A stretch of 64,000 nt of DNA from Stanieria cyanosphaera PCC 7437 (GTDB lineage Bacteria; Cyanobacteriota; Cyanobacteriia; Cyanobacteriales; Xenococcaceae), in NCBI RefSeq assembly GCF_000317575.1, contig NC_019748.1, positions 1,256,001 to 1,320,000 of the forward strand. Reading direction: 5' to 3'. Positions 56,835 through 64,000 of the stretch are shown here, piece after piece. The notes below the pieces were generated by a model. The model was given only the letters and a program-made list of their open reading frames with translations. It did not search any database and was not told where the DNA came from. Within the stretch, counting starts at the first letter, position 1. Every line of letters begins with the position of its first letter. A program made the translations under genes and the position numbers.

Positions 56835-59516
56835 ATGTTAGGTTCTGACGAGAATATTGTAGATCTTCCTACTCTAGGAGTTACGGAGGTAGAGCAAGTT
56901 TTAGATTGGGTTTGGTTAATCGATTTTGGACAAGGAAATTTTGAGCAGGCTAAAAATATTTCAGAATTATCTTTACTAAGTCAATGGCAAAGTTCTACTT
57001 TATTTACTCGCGGGGTCATACATCGACTACAGGGAGAATTTACTAGAGCTTTATCGGTATTTGAGGAGGCTTTTAGTTCTGCCCAGAATTATGAAGAAAA
57101 GTTGATTATTGCTACTACTGCTTATCTAACCGAATGGCAGTCACAAGCAATCTTACCTGATGGTTTGGCAATTGCTAATTCTGTGCCAACAATTAATTCA
57201 ACCTGGTCATCTAGGGTTGCTGTGCTACAAAAGCAAGTTAATAATCTCGCTGTTCGACTAGAAAGTAATTTAATAACTTTAATTGGTTCTACTTTACCGA
57301 ATTTTCGGCAATTAATCATCAATTTGACTAATAATGCCGACCGAGCCGAGCTTTTACAGAATATTCAGCAAGAACTCACTACACAAATAGAACTGTACCA
57401 AGGTTTAGAATTACTCGCGATCGCACAACTTCTATATACTTTTCTGGCTGAATTTTTGGCTTTAGCTGGACAAAATAAATCGGGATGGCAGATTTTAGCT
57501 AATTTGACTGACGTTTATCGACAATCAAATCAACATTTGGTCACTGCTTGGTATTTACTTTGTCAAGGAGATCTAATTTGTTCGATCTCTCCTTGGGGAA
57601 AACCAATTGTCTTCGGTTATCGTTTGGTTAATCAATTGAATCAAACTTTAGATCGTTCTACTTTAGATCGAGCCAATGCTCAACAGTTGTATCTCAAAGC
57701 TAGACAGTATTTTGCGACAGCAGGAGCGCAGAGGGGAGAAGGCATGGCAATTCTGCGTCTGGCTTATTTAAATGCCTTAGGTGGACAGTGGAATTTAGCT
57801 AGTTATGGTTATCAAGAAGCATATGAATGTTTTGTAGCGACTGGCGATCGCTTGAATGCAGTTGCTGCCCAAATGGGTAAATGGTGGACTTCGCTTTATT
57901 ATCAAGAATTAAACCAAACTTGTTTACAAGAAATCGAAGAATTAATTGCTACTCTTCAACAAGATGGTGCGATCGCTTGGGGGTTGAGTTGGGGATTAGT
58001 ATTTGCTCATGGGGCAAAAGAAGTTTGTATTAACGAACAAGATTTTGAAGTAGCTTTACGGTTAGCTACGGTAGCAGAAACAATTATGACTGTTTTTGCT
58101 CAACAGGAATTATTGACGTGCCAGTCTTATCAATCAATTTGGCAAGATTTTAATCATTTGATGGCTGGTTTTTATCAACAATTGACTGAGATGTTGGTAG
58201 AAGAGGAAAAATGGGCAGAAGCTTTTAGCTTAGCTGAAATAGCTCGTGTTTATTCTCTTAGGGCAGCTAAGACTCCTCGAATCGAGCAAAGTTTTTCTCA
58301 GCAACCTATACCTTGGTTAACTATTGAAGAAATTAGCCTTCGTTTATCTCCAGGCACGTTAGTAATAGATTATTTGGTTACAGAAAAATACTTATTAGCT
58401 TGGGGCATTACTAATGAGGGTTTAATTCAACACCATTTATTATCTCAATGGCGAGGAAAATCAATTAAAGCTGAAATACAAGAAATTAAAACTAAATGGC
58501 TAAAAAAAATTGCAACTAAACCAATTAATTCCCAATTCAACTCAGTTTTAAGTCGATATCTGCTTCAACCTTTTGAACAAGCAATTAATCAAGCTCAACA
58601 TTTAGTAATTGTTCCTAGTGTGGAATTACAGTGGTTTACTTTTGAAACTTTACTGTGGCAAATACAATTTTTAGTTGAGCAAAAATCTATTTCTTATTTA
58701 TTAACCATCACCCAACTGATTAATCAAACTGCCGAAATTTTGCCAGGAGCATTAATTGTTACTGATTTAAACGATATTCCTAGCCTAACTTCTGGAATAG
58801 CTAAAATTATTGCTGATGTGTATCAGGTTGCTTTTTTATCTAGAAAAGAAATTGTTGCTGAAGAATTAAACACAGTTTTAACTTCCTCTTCAAAGCTGAT
58901 TCATTTGTTTTTGAGTGAACCAATTTTACCTGTAACGAACTTACAAACCGAAGTAATAGTGATTACCTTACGCCAACAAACTTCTAGTCAAGCTTTAACT
59001 ACTGTGATTAGACAATTGATTGAAACTAGAGTCAAAACCATAGTAATTAATCGTTATCTTCCAAACGAAGTAGCTTTAGGAATGCTATTAGTTTTTTTCC
59101 ATCTTAATTGGCGTTCTGGTGCTACTATTTCTCAATCTTTATGGCAAGCTCAACAACAATTATGTCAAGTAACAGTTCAAGAAGCATTAGATTTCTGTCA
59201 GATGATTCAAAACCAAATTCCTTGGCAGCAAGAAAGCGATCGCTCTAATCGAGCAATGTTAGTCAAATCTATGGGAGATATTTTGACGATTGGTGGTGAT
59301 TATCAGCGAGCAGTTGAAGCTTATCAAGTTGCGATCGCTATTTTTAATGATTGTGGTTACATTCAAGAAGCCAACTTATTACACAATCAATACATCTTAC
59401 TTCAGTCCTTAGCTCAAACTCCCACTATTTATCAACCAGAAAGATTAATTTATAATTCTCCTCAATATTGGTCTAGTTATTTGATTGTTGGTGATTGGCA
59501 ATTATCGATTCAGTAG
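56835..59516 (+). CDS. CHAT-fold protein, catalytic residues lost
   Basis: An 893-residue protein without a signal peptide. The N-terminal 480 residues are helical and TPR-like (GNFEQAKNISELSLL, GEFTRALSVFEEAF). The CHAT part starts near 485 with LSPGTLVIDYLV and ends with the hallmark YWSSYLIVGDW. The active-site His strand is LIHLFLSEP (His is missing at the THG position) and the Cys strand is VIVITLRQQT (no SAC), so the peptidase should be dead. A TPR (GDYQRAVEAYQVAIAIFNDCG, about 820-840) is inserted before the last strand. It could be a scaffold or regulator. Divergent from COP23. Confidence 0.82.
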   Translation: MLGSDENIVDLPTLGVTEVEQVLDWVWLIDFGQGNFEQAKNISELSLLSQWQSSTLFTRGVIHRLQGEFTRALSVFEEAFSSAQNYEEKLIIATTAYLTEWQSQAILPDGLAIANSVPTINSTWSSRVAVLQKQVNNLAVRLESNLITLIGSTLPNFRQLIINLTNNADRAELLQNIQQELTTQIELYQGLELLAIAQLLYTFLAEFLALAGQNKSGWQILANLTDVYRQSNQHLVTAWYLLCQGDLICSISPWGKPIVFGYRLVNQLNQTLDRSTLDRANAQQLYLKARQYFATAGAQRGEGMAILRLAYLNALGGQWNLASYGYQEAYECFVATGDRLNAVAAQMGKWWTSLYYQELNQTCLQEIEELIATLQQDGAIAWGLSWGLVFAHGAKEVCINEQDFEVALRLATVAETIMTVFAQQELLTCQSYQSIWQDFNHLMAGFYQQLTEMLVEEEKWAEAFSLAEIARVYSLRAAKTPRIEQSFSQQPIPWLTIEEISLRLSPGTLVIDYLVTEKYLLAWGITNEGLIQHHLLSQWRGKSIKAEIQEIKTKWLKKIATKPINSQFNSVLSRYLLQPFEQAINQAQHLVIVPSVELQWFTFETLLWQIQFLVEQKSISYLLTITQLINQTAEILPGALIVTDLNDIPSLTSGIAKIIADVYQVAFLSRKEIVAEELNTVLTSSSKLIHLFLSEPILPVTNLQTEVIVITLRQQTSSQALTTVIRQLIETRVKTIVINRYLPNEVALGMLLVFFHLNWRSGATISQSLWQAQQQLCQVTVQEALDFCQMIQNQIPWQQESDRSNRAMLVKSMGDILTIGGDYQRAVEAYQVAIAIFNDCGYIQEANLLHNQYILLQSLAQTPTIYQPERLIYNSPQYWSSYLIVGDWQLSIQ

Positions 59517-59793
59517 GGAAACGCGCTACGCAACGCAATAATCAATGAATTTGAGAGCTTATAGACCAAAATCGCTTTAATCTAACCGATTATACTTACT
59601 TGTTGGTGAAATTGCTATTCAACTTTTTATATAGTATTCATATGCTAAAATCAATCGTTTTTGAGCAAAATCAAGATTTTTTTGACTGAAGTACAGAAGT
59701 TTATTGCATTGTTTACGCGATAACACTTATTCTTAAGGTATATGTGAAGCAATCAATCAAACTAATATCTTTTTTTACCCATAAGTAATTGCT

Positions 59794-60129
59794 GTGTTAG
59801 AAGCATTCATCTTCGCCACAATCTTGTGCGGATTTTTCGGCATCATTCTTAAAAAGAACCTGGTGATGAAGATTATCTCTATGGATGTTATGAGTACAGG
59901 GGTGATCGCCTATTATGTGCTGATTGCCTCACGAGATGGTTTATTTACACCAATTCTTTCCGATGTTGAAAATGTCGCTTATTCCGATCCAGTTCCTCAA
60001 GCGGTTATTTTAACGGCAATTGTAATCGGCTTCTCGATTCAAGCTCTCATGCTGGTAGGTGTAATGAAGTTAGCACGGGATAATCCCACTTTGGAAACTA
60101 ACGAAATCGAGAAGAATAATATGCCATGA
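59794..60129 (+). CDS. mrpC: MrpC/NuoK-like antiporter subunit
   Basis: A 111-residue, three-TM subunit of the Mrp-type cation/proton antiporter. It starts at GTG (VLEAFIFATILCGFFGIILKKNLVMKIISMDVMSTGV), which matches known cyanobacterial N-termini, and contains the NuoK-like Glu/Asp helices. First gene of the visible mrp operon. Its stop overlaps the next ATG by 4 bases (ATGA). Confidence 0.9.
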   Translation: MLEAFIFATILCGFFGIILKKNLVMKIISMDVMSTGVIAYYVLIASRDGLFTPILSDVENVAYSDPVPQAVILTAIVIGFSIQALMLVGVMKLARDNPTLETNEIEKNNMP

Positions 60130-61562
60130 CTACTATTACGATCGCTTGGATTACCTTACCGTTTTTGCTCGGATTTACTCTTTATCTGCTGCCTAGATTT
60201 TACCGTTATCAAGCAATCTTTGTAGCTGTAACTTCGGTTGGATATGGCTCGTATCTATGTTTAAAGAATTCTCCTTTCAACCTACAGCTATTAGATAATT
60301 TTGGCGTAACTTTAGTCGCGGATCAATTAAGTGGCTTTTTTATCCTCACCAATGCTTTAGTAACCGCAGCGGTAATCCTCTACTGTTGGGGTAGCGAAAA
60401 AACAGCTTTTTTTTATATGCAGACGATCATTCTGCATGGCAGTGTTAACGCCACCTTTATCTGTGCAGATTTGATGAGTTTATATGTGGCTTTAGAAGTA
60501 ATCAGTATTGGTGCATTTCTTTTAATAGCCTATCCGAGAAGCGATCGCTCGATCTGGGTAGCACTACGCTATTTGTTTATTAGTAACACAGCCATGCTGT
60601 TTTATCTGGTCGGGGCAGTATTAGTATATCAGGCAAATCATTCCTTTAACTTTGCAGGTTTACGTGGTTCTCCGCCAGAAGCGATCGCACTAATTTTATT
60701 AGGATTATTAGTTAAAGGAGGTATTTTTGTTTCAGGATTATGGTTACCGCTAACTCATTCGGAATCAGAATCACCAGTTTCAGCCATGCTGTCAGGAGTG
60801 GTAGTTAAAGCAGGAGTATTTCCTCTGGTACGTTGTGCGCTGATGTTAGAAGAAATCGATCCAATTGTGCGGATGTTTGGTGTGGGGACAGCACTTTTAG
60901 GAGTCGGTTATGCCGTTTTTGAAAAAGATACTAAAAGGATGTTGGCGTTTCATACAGTTTCCCAGTTGGGTTTTATACTGGCTGCCCCAATTGTAGGTGG
61001 TTTTTATGCCCTAACTCACGGATTAGTTAAATCAGCACTATTTTTAATCGCGGGGGTTTTACCAAGTCGAAAGTTTAAAGAACTACACTATCAGCCGATT
61101 GATACCCCAATTTGGATCGCTTTAGTTATTGCTAGCTTTTCCATCTCTGGGTTTCCTTTATTATCTGGTTTTGGGGCAAAAATATTGACTAGCGAGAATT
61201 TATTACCCTGGCAAGTGGTCGGAATGAATATTGCAGCATTAGGAACGGCTATTTCCTTTGCTAAATTTATTTTTCTACCTCATCAAAAGATTGAGCAACC
61301 AGAAAAAGTACAACCTGGTTTTTGGTGGGCAATGATTATCTTACTCGGTGGACTAATTGGAGCTAATCTGGTGTATTACGAAGCGTATACGCTCAAAAAT
61401 ATTATCAAACCTTTAGTAATTATTGCTCTTGGTTGGTTAGCATATCTGGTAATTTTTAAACGCACAGCAGTTAAATTACCTCGTGCAATTGAGGAATTTG
61501 ATCATCAGATTGGAGTGATGAGTTTGATGTTAATTCTACTTTTCTGGATGGTTTGGGCATGA
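60126..61562 (+). CDS. mrpD: MrpD/NuoN-like antiporter subunit
   Basis: A 478-residue membrane protein with about 13-14 TM helices of the proton-pumping ND2/ND4/ND5 family. MSLYVALEVISIGAFLLIAYPRSDRS carries the key Glu, LLVKGGIFVSGLWLPLTHSESESPVSAMLSGVVVKAGVFPLVRC has conserved Lys residues, and DTKRMLAFHTVSQLGFILAAPIVGG is the next channel helix. It forms the ion path of the Mrp complex. It starts at an ATG overlapping the mrpC stop. Confidence 0.92.
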   Translation: MTTITIAWITLPFLLGFTLYLLPRFYRYQAIFVAVTSVGYGSYLCLKNSPFNLQLLDNFGVTLVADQLSGFFILTNALVTAAVILYCWGSEKTAFFYMQTIILHGSVNATFICADLMSLYVALEVISIGAFLLIAYPRSDRSIWVALRYLFISNTAMLFYLVGAVLVYQANHSFNFAGLRGSPPEAIALILLGLLVKGGIFVSGLWLPLTHSESESPVSAMLSGVVVKAGVFPLVRCALMLEEIDPIVRMFGVGTALLGVGYAVFEKDTKRMLAFHTVSQLGFILAAPIVGGFYALTHGLVKSALFLIAGVLPSRKFKELHYQPIDTPIWIALVIASFSISGFPLLSGFGAKILTSENLLPWQVVGMNIAALGTAISFAKFIFLPHQKIEQPEKVQPGFWWAMIILLGGLIGANLVYYEAYTLKNIIKPLVIIALGWLAYLVIFKRTAVKLPRAIEEFDHQIGVMSLMLILLFWMVWA

Positions 61563-61960
61563 TTGGATATTTAAATTTAATCCTAAGACTGACAATCTGG
61601 TTTTTACTTACCTCCGATTTAAGTCTGGCAAATATTATCATCGGTGTCGCCATTGCCCTATTATTACCCCGTAGTTACACTTCACCATCTGCAATTAGAG
61701 ATTGGTTGAGAGCATTATGGGAGATTATAGTCGCAATTCCCCAGGCATATTTTGAGGCACTGGAAATTATTTTCCGTCCTCATAACTATGAAGATATTAC
61801 GCTCGAAAGAGTCAAACCTCAACGTACACCAGGACTGATCTTTTTAGATATTTTCTTGATTACCTTTACACCCAAAACTATTGTCTTGAAATACCACGAA
61901 GAAGGTTGGTATGAGGTGCATCGAGTTAGACGAAGGCAAAAAAGGGATAGTCAGCAGTGA
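61559..61960 (+). CDS. mrpE: MrpE-like antiporter subunit
   Basis: A 133-residue protein with two N-terminal TM helices (MIGYLNLILRLTIWFLLTSDLSLANIIIGVAIALLLP) and a cytoplasmic tail. EDITLERVKPQRTPGLIFLDIFLITFTPKTIVLKYHEEGWYEVHRV is the MrpE pattern. It starts at the ATG at 61559, which overlaps the mrpD stop (ATGA); a TTG six bases upstream is not needed. Confidence 0.88.
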   Translation: MIGYLNLILRLTIWFLLTSDLSLANIIIGVAIALLLPRSYTSPSAIRDWLRALWEIIVAIPQAYFEALEIIFRPHNYEDITLERVKPQRTPGLIFLDIFLITFTPKTIVLKYHEEGWYEVHRVRRRQKRDSQQ

Positions 61961-62103
61961 CCAATTATCAGTTACTAATTAGTAATTAGTAATTATGAGA
62001 GATTAATAATCAACCATTAACATAAGCGAAGCGCACTACCGTAGGTCTCAACTATCAGCAATCAGCAATCAACCATTAAAAATTAACAATCAACTATCAA
62101 CAA
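61961..62103. repeat. Repeat mosaic interrupting the mrp operon
   Basis: It has TTAGTAATTA units (inverted relative to 19048-19094), the second copy of a 37-bp repeat (62016-62052) and AATCAACCATT filler. It separates mrpE from mrpF while the other genes overlap or abut. Confidence 0.7.
62016..62052 (-). repeat. 37-bp dispersed repeat, copy 2
   Basis: Reverse complement of 13167-13203, identical over all 37 bases. It lies within the mrpE-mrpF gap. Confidence 0.85.
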
Positions 62104-62361
62104 ATGACTATAAATTCCATTTTAATTGCCATGATTTTGGCTCTACTAATACCTATTTATGAAGCTTGGCAGGATGAGGATATTTGGCAGAAAATGCTCG
62201 CCTTTGCCAGTATTGCTACCAAAACTTCAATTATGATTCTCGTCATCTCTGTTCTGCGGGATGATTGGATGATTGGGGTGGTTGGAGTCATTATTCTCAG
62301 TGTAGGTAATGCAGGACTAATGTTACTGGCACAGTTAATCAAACGGATGAACGAAGTATGA
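62104..62361 (+). CDS. mrpF: MrpF-like antiporter subunit
   Basis: An 85-residue protein with three TM helices (TINSILIAMILALLIPIYEAW, LAFASIATKTSIMILVISVL, IGVVGVIILSVGNAGLMLLAQ). It starts directly after the repeat mosaic. It overlaps mrpG by 4 bases. No Shine-Dalgarno is visible, so it may depend on its own promoter or on read-through. Confidence 0.85.
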   Translation: MTINSILIAMILALLIPIYEAWQDEDIWQKMLAFASIATKTSIMILVISVLRDDWMIGVVGVIILSVGNAGLMLLAQLIKRMNEV

Positions 62362-62636
62362 TCGATATCTTAGGTTATATCTGTATCGGGGTTGGAATTG
62401 CTTTTTGGTTTTGGGGAACTTTGCCCTTAATTGGTAATAGATCGGTATTATTTAAGCTCCATAGTCTTTCCGTTGCTGATACCTTGGGTTCAATGAGTAT
62501 TGTCTTCGGTTTACTATTAAAAATTCCTAAAGAGTGGCCTTTGCTGATCCTGGCAATTATCACCTTGGCAATTTGGAATACAGTGCTGGGATATGTCTTG
62601 GCATACTGTTCTAGTAGTGGAGGTGACCATGATTGA
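62358..62636 (+). CDS. mrpG: MrpG-like antiporter subunit
   Basis: A 92-residue protein with three TM helices. FKLHSLSVADTLGSMSIVFGLLLKIPKEW is the family core (H-x-L-S..D). It overlaps mrpF (ATGA) and the next gene. Confidence 0.87.
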   Translation: MIDILGYICIGVGIAFWFWGTLPLIGNRSVLFKLHSLSVADTLGSMSIVFGLLLKIPKEWPLLILAIITLAIWNTVLGYVLAYCSSSGGDHD

Positions 62637-63243
62637 TAGCTATATATATGTCATCATCGCTCTATTGCCGTTAACCTCTTGTATGCTGGTATTTCAAGTT
62701 AATCCCTATTATGCTCTAGTGCTGAGGGGGATTTTAGGTGCAGTAGCAGCATTAGTATATGCGGTTTTAGGTGCTGCCGATGTAGCTTTGACCGAAGCCT
62801 TGGTAGGAACGATGTTAGCGGTTACTCTTTATGCGATCGCAGTACGTTCTTCTTTAGTCATGCGGATTGGTATCCTTAAAGAGGATATGACTCAAGTAGA
62901 GCAAGATAGCTCTTTTGCCCAACTAATCGCCCGTTTAAGAAAAATTGTTAATAAGCATCATCTGCGTTTAGAGTTAGTAACTTATCCAGATACAGAAGCC
63001 TTACAACAAGGTTTGAGCGAAAAAGAAATCCACGCCACTTGTATTCAATCTGAGTCAAAAGTACTCCACCTTGAAAAGACTGAGACTGCTTCGACTTCGT
63101 TAGTGGCAAACCATCTTGAAGAAAAACTCTATCAAACCACAATTAGAGTTCGTCGTCTTTATGAAATCTTGCAAAGCGAACTTTCAGCACCAGAAACAAT
63201 TTTAACTTATGTCAGTGAAGCAAATGTGGAGGAGAAGCATTAA
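62629..63243 (+). CDS. MrpA C-terminal-type (DUF4040) subunit
   Basis: A protein of about 204 residues. The first 90 carry TM helices with LRGILGAVAALVYAVLGAADVALTEALVGTMLAVTLYAIAVRSS, the DUF4040 motif normally found at the end of MrpA (AL.E..VG). A soluble tail (about 90-204) follows, with RLRKIVNKHHLRLELVTYPDTEAL. GGAGGTG four bases before the ATG at 62629 fixes the start, rather than a TTG at 62593. The tail is longer than in most DUF4040 proteins and unrecognised. Confidence 0.85.
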   Translation: MIDSYIYVIIALLPLTSCMLVFQVNPYYALVLRGILGAVAALVYAVLGAADVALTEALVGTMLAVTLYAIAVRSSLVMRIGILKEDMTQVEQDSSFAQLIARLRKIVNKHHLRLELVTYPDTEALQQGLSEKEIHATCIQSESKVLHLEKTETASTSLVANHLEEKLYQTTIRVRRLYEILQSELSAPETILTYVSEANVEEKH

Positions 63244-63905
63244 TGAAATGGGTTTACATTGCAGCAGGAATAGCACTATATTTCAAAATGATCATTATGC
63301 CCAATCCAACAGCAGAGTGGTCTGATCTATCCATAGTTGAAACTGTAGTTCAAGATAGCGGAGTGCCAAATGCAGTTTCAGGAATTATTTTTAGAAATCG
63401 ACTGTATGACACTATCTTTGAAGTGATTGTCTTTACAATAGCGATTTTGGGTGTACGTTTTTTATTAGCCAATGAAAAACCTACCGAGATAGTTTATCAA
63501 TTTAGCGATCAACCTTCAATTATTTTAGCTCGTCTAGGTGCAACTATTTCTACCCTAGTAAGTATAGAACTGGCAATTCGAGGACATCTTAGTCCTGGTG
63601 GTGGTTTTGCAGCAGGAGTAGCAGGAGGAACTGCAATTGGTTTGATTGCGATTACTTCATCTTCAGAATGGATGCAGGGAATTTATCAACGGTGGCAAGC
63701 TGCTACCTGGGAAAAGATTTCAGTTTTAATTTTTATTATCTTGGCAATGATGACTTTGCTTGGAATGGAATTACCTTATGGAGAATTAGGTACACTCGTG
63801 AGCGGAGGTGTTATTCCTTTACTAAATATTTTAGTTGCGATCAAAGTTGCCTTGGGTTCGTGGGCAGCTATTTTACTGTTTATTCGTTATCGTGGATTGT
63901 TGTAA
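63243..63905 (+). CDS. mrpB: MrpB-like antiporter subunit
   Basis: A 220-residue membrane protein. An N-terminal TM pair and an RNRLYDTIFEVIVFTIAILGVRFLL segment are followed by the MnhB/MrpB domain RLGATISTLVSIELAIRGHLSPGGGFAAGVAGGTAIGLI. The GHxSPGGGF signature is diagnostic. The first base of its ATG is the last base of the upstream TAA. The operon may continue to the right of the window. Confidence 0.88.
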   Translation: MKWVYIAAGIALYFKMIIMPNPTAEWSDLSIVETVVQDSGVPNAVSGIIFRNRLYDTIFEVIVFTIAILGVRFLLANEKPTEIVYQFSDQPSIILARLGATISTLVSIELAIRGHLSPGGGFAAGVAGGTAIGLIAITSSSEWMQGIYQRWQAATWEKISVLIFIILAMMTLLGMELPYGELGTLVSGGVIPLLNILVAIKVALGSWAAILLFIRYRGLL

Positions 63906-64000
63906 TTTTAATTGAGCCTAAATTGATTTTTCTATTTTTGATGCTGTGAGTGAATAAAAGGTAGTCGAGGAGATAAAAAGAAACCTACTGTACTAGCAAA
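63906..64000. other. Right edge, no gene seen
   Basis: 95 bases after mrpB without a clear start or terminator. A further mrp gene outside is possible. Confidence 0.3.

Overview
The window looks like chromosome from an AT-rich cyanobacterium. It carries psbD-psbC, petC-petA, ycf4, a CpcS/CpeS-type bilin lyase and a cyanobacterial-type mrp operon. Other cyanobacterial families present are DUF1823, DUF3067 and COP23, and the HIP1 octamer GCGATCGC occurs throughout. The low GC, the many small dispersed repeats and the gene content suggest a Pleurocapsales/Chroococcidiopsidales-like genome such as Stanieria; that placement is inference. No rRNA, tRNA, CRISPR array or prophage was recognised.

Layout. 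1-2.8 kb is a decay zone: an EamA permease gene split by a 28-bp insertion, a RelE-like/helicase gene with a nonsense codon and an internal deletion, and a coiled-coil/TM reading frame with a 327-bp internal tandem duplication and no start codon. 2.9-7.7 kb has a heptamer array and a two-gene signalling operon (hybrid histidine kinase, then REC-GGDEF-EAL). 8-13.7 kb holds DUF1823, a PaaK-like ligase, two divergent glycosyltransferases and a thioredoxin-like protein. 14-21 kb holds a lipoprotein, an ExbB/MotA-like protein, an unknown protein, Mn-catalase, a frameshifted NTF2-like gene and pyruvate kinase. 21-26 kb holds an acidic membrane protein, petC-petA, DUF3067 and three small exported proteins in a row. 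26-38.6 kb holds a fatty acyl-AMP ligase, an SPL-type radical SAM/methyltransferase pair, a large membrane Fe-S/cNMP-domain protein and treZ-treY. 38.6-42.3 kb holds a YefM-YoeB-like toxin-antitoxin module with a TGTACA-type operator candidate, serC and a tnpB-only IS605-type element. 42.4-52.2 kb holds a GNAT, a maltose-type O-acetyltransferase, a ketosynthase, a cyclophilin lipoprotein, ycf4 diverging from psbD-psbC, a HEAT protein, the CpcS-like lyase and a Gfo/Idh oxidoreductase. 52.2-59.5 kb is a CHAT locus: a secreted CHAT protease-like protein with a TPTQPEVVE repeat linker behind a predicted outer-membrane barrel gene, a COP23 protein, and a second CHAT-fold protein without the catalytic His and Cys. 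59.8-63.9 kb is the mrp (Na+/H+ antiporter) operon.

How parts work together. petC-petA, psbD-psbC, ycf4 and the lyase serve photosynthetic electron transport and antenna assembly. TreZ and TreY convert glycogen-type glucans to trehalose, and the Mrp complex handles sodium/proton exchange, so both fit salt or desiccation stress. The most system-like unexplained locus is the CHAT/barrel/COP23/dead-CHAT cluster. Next come the three-gene exported cluster with its duplicated leader motif, and the Fe-S/cNMP membrane fusion.
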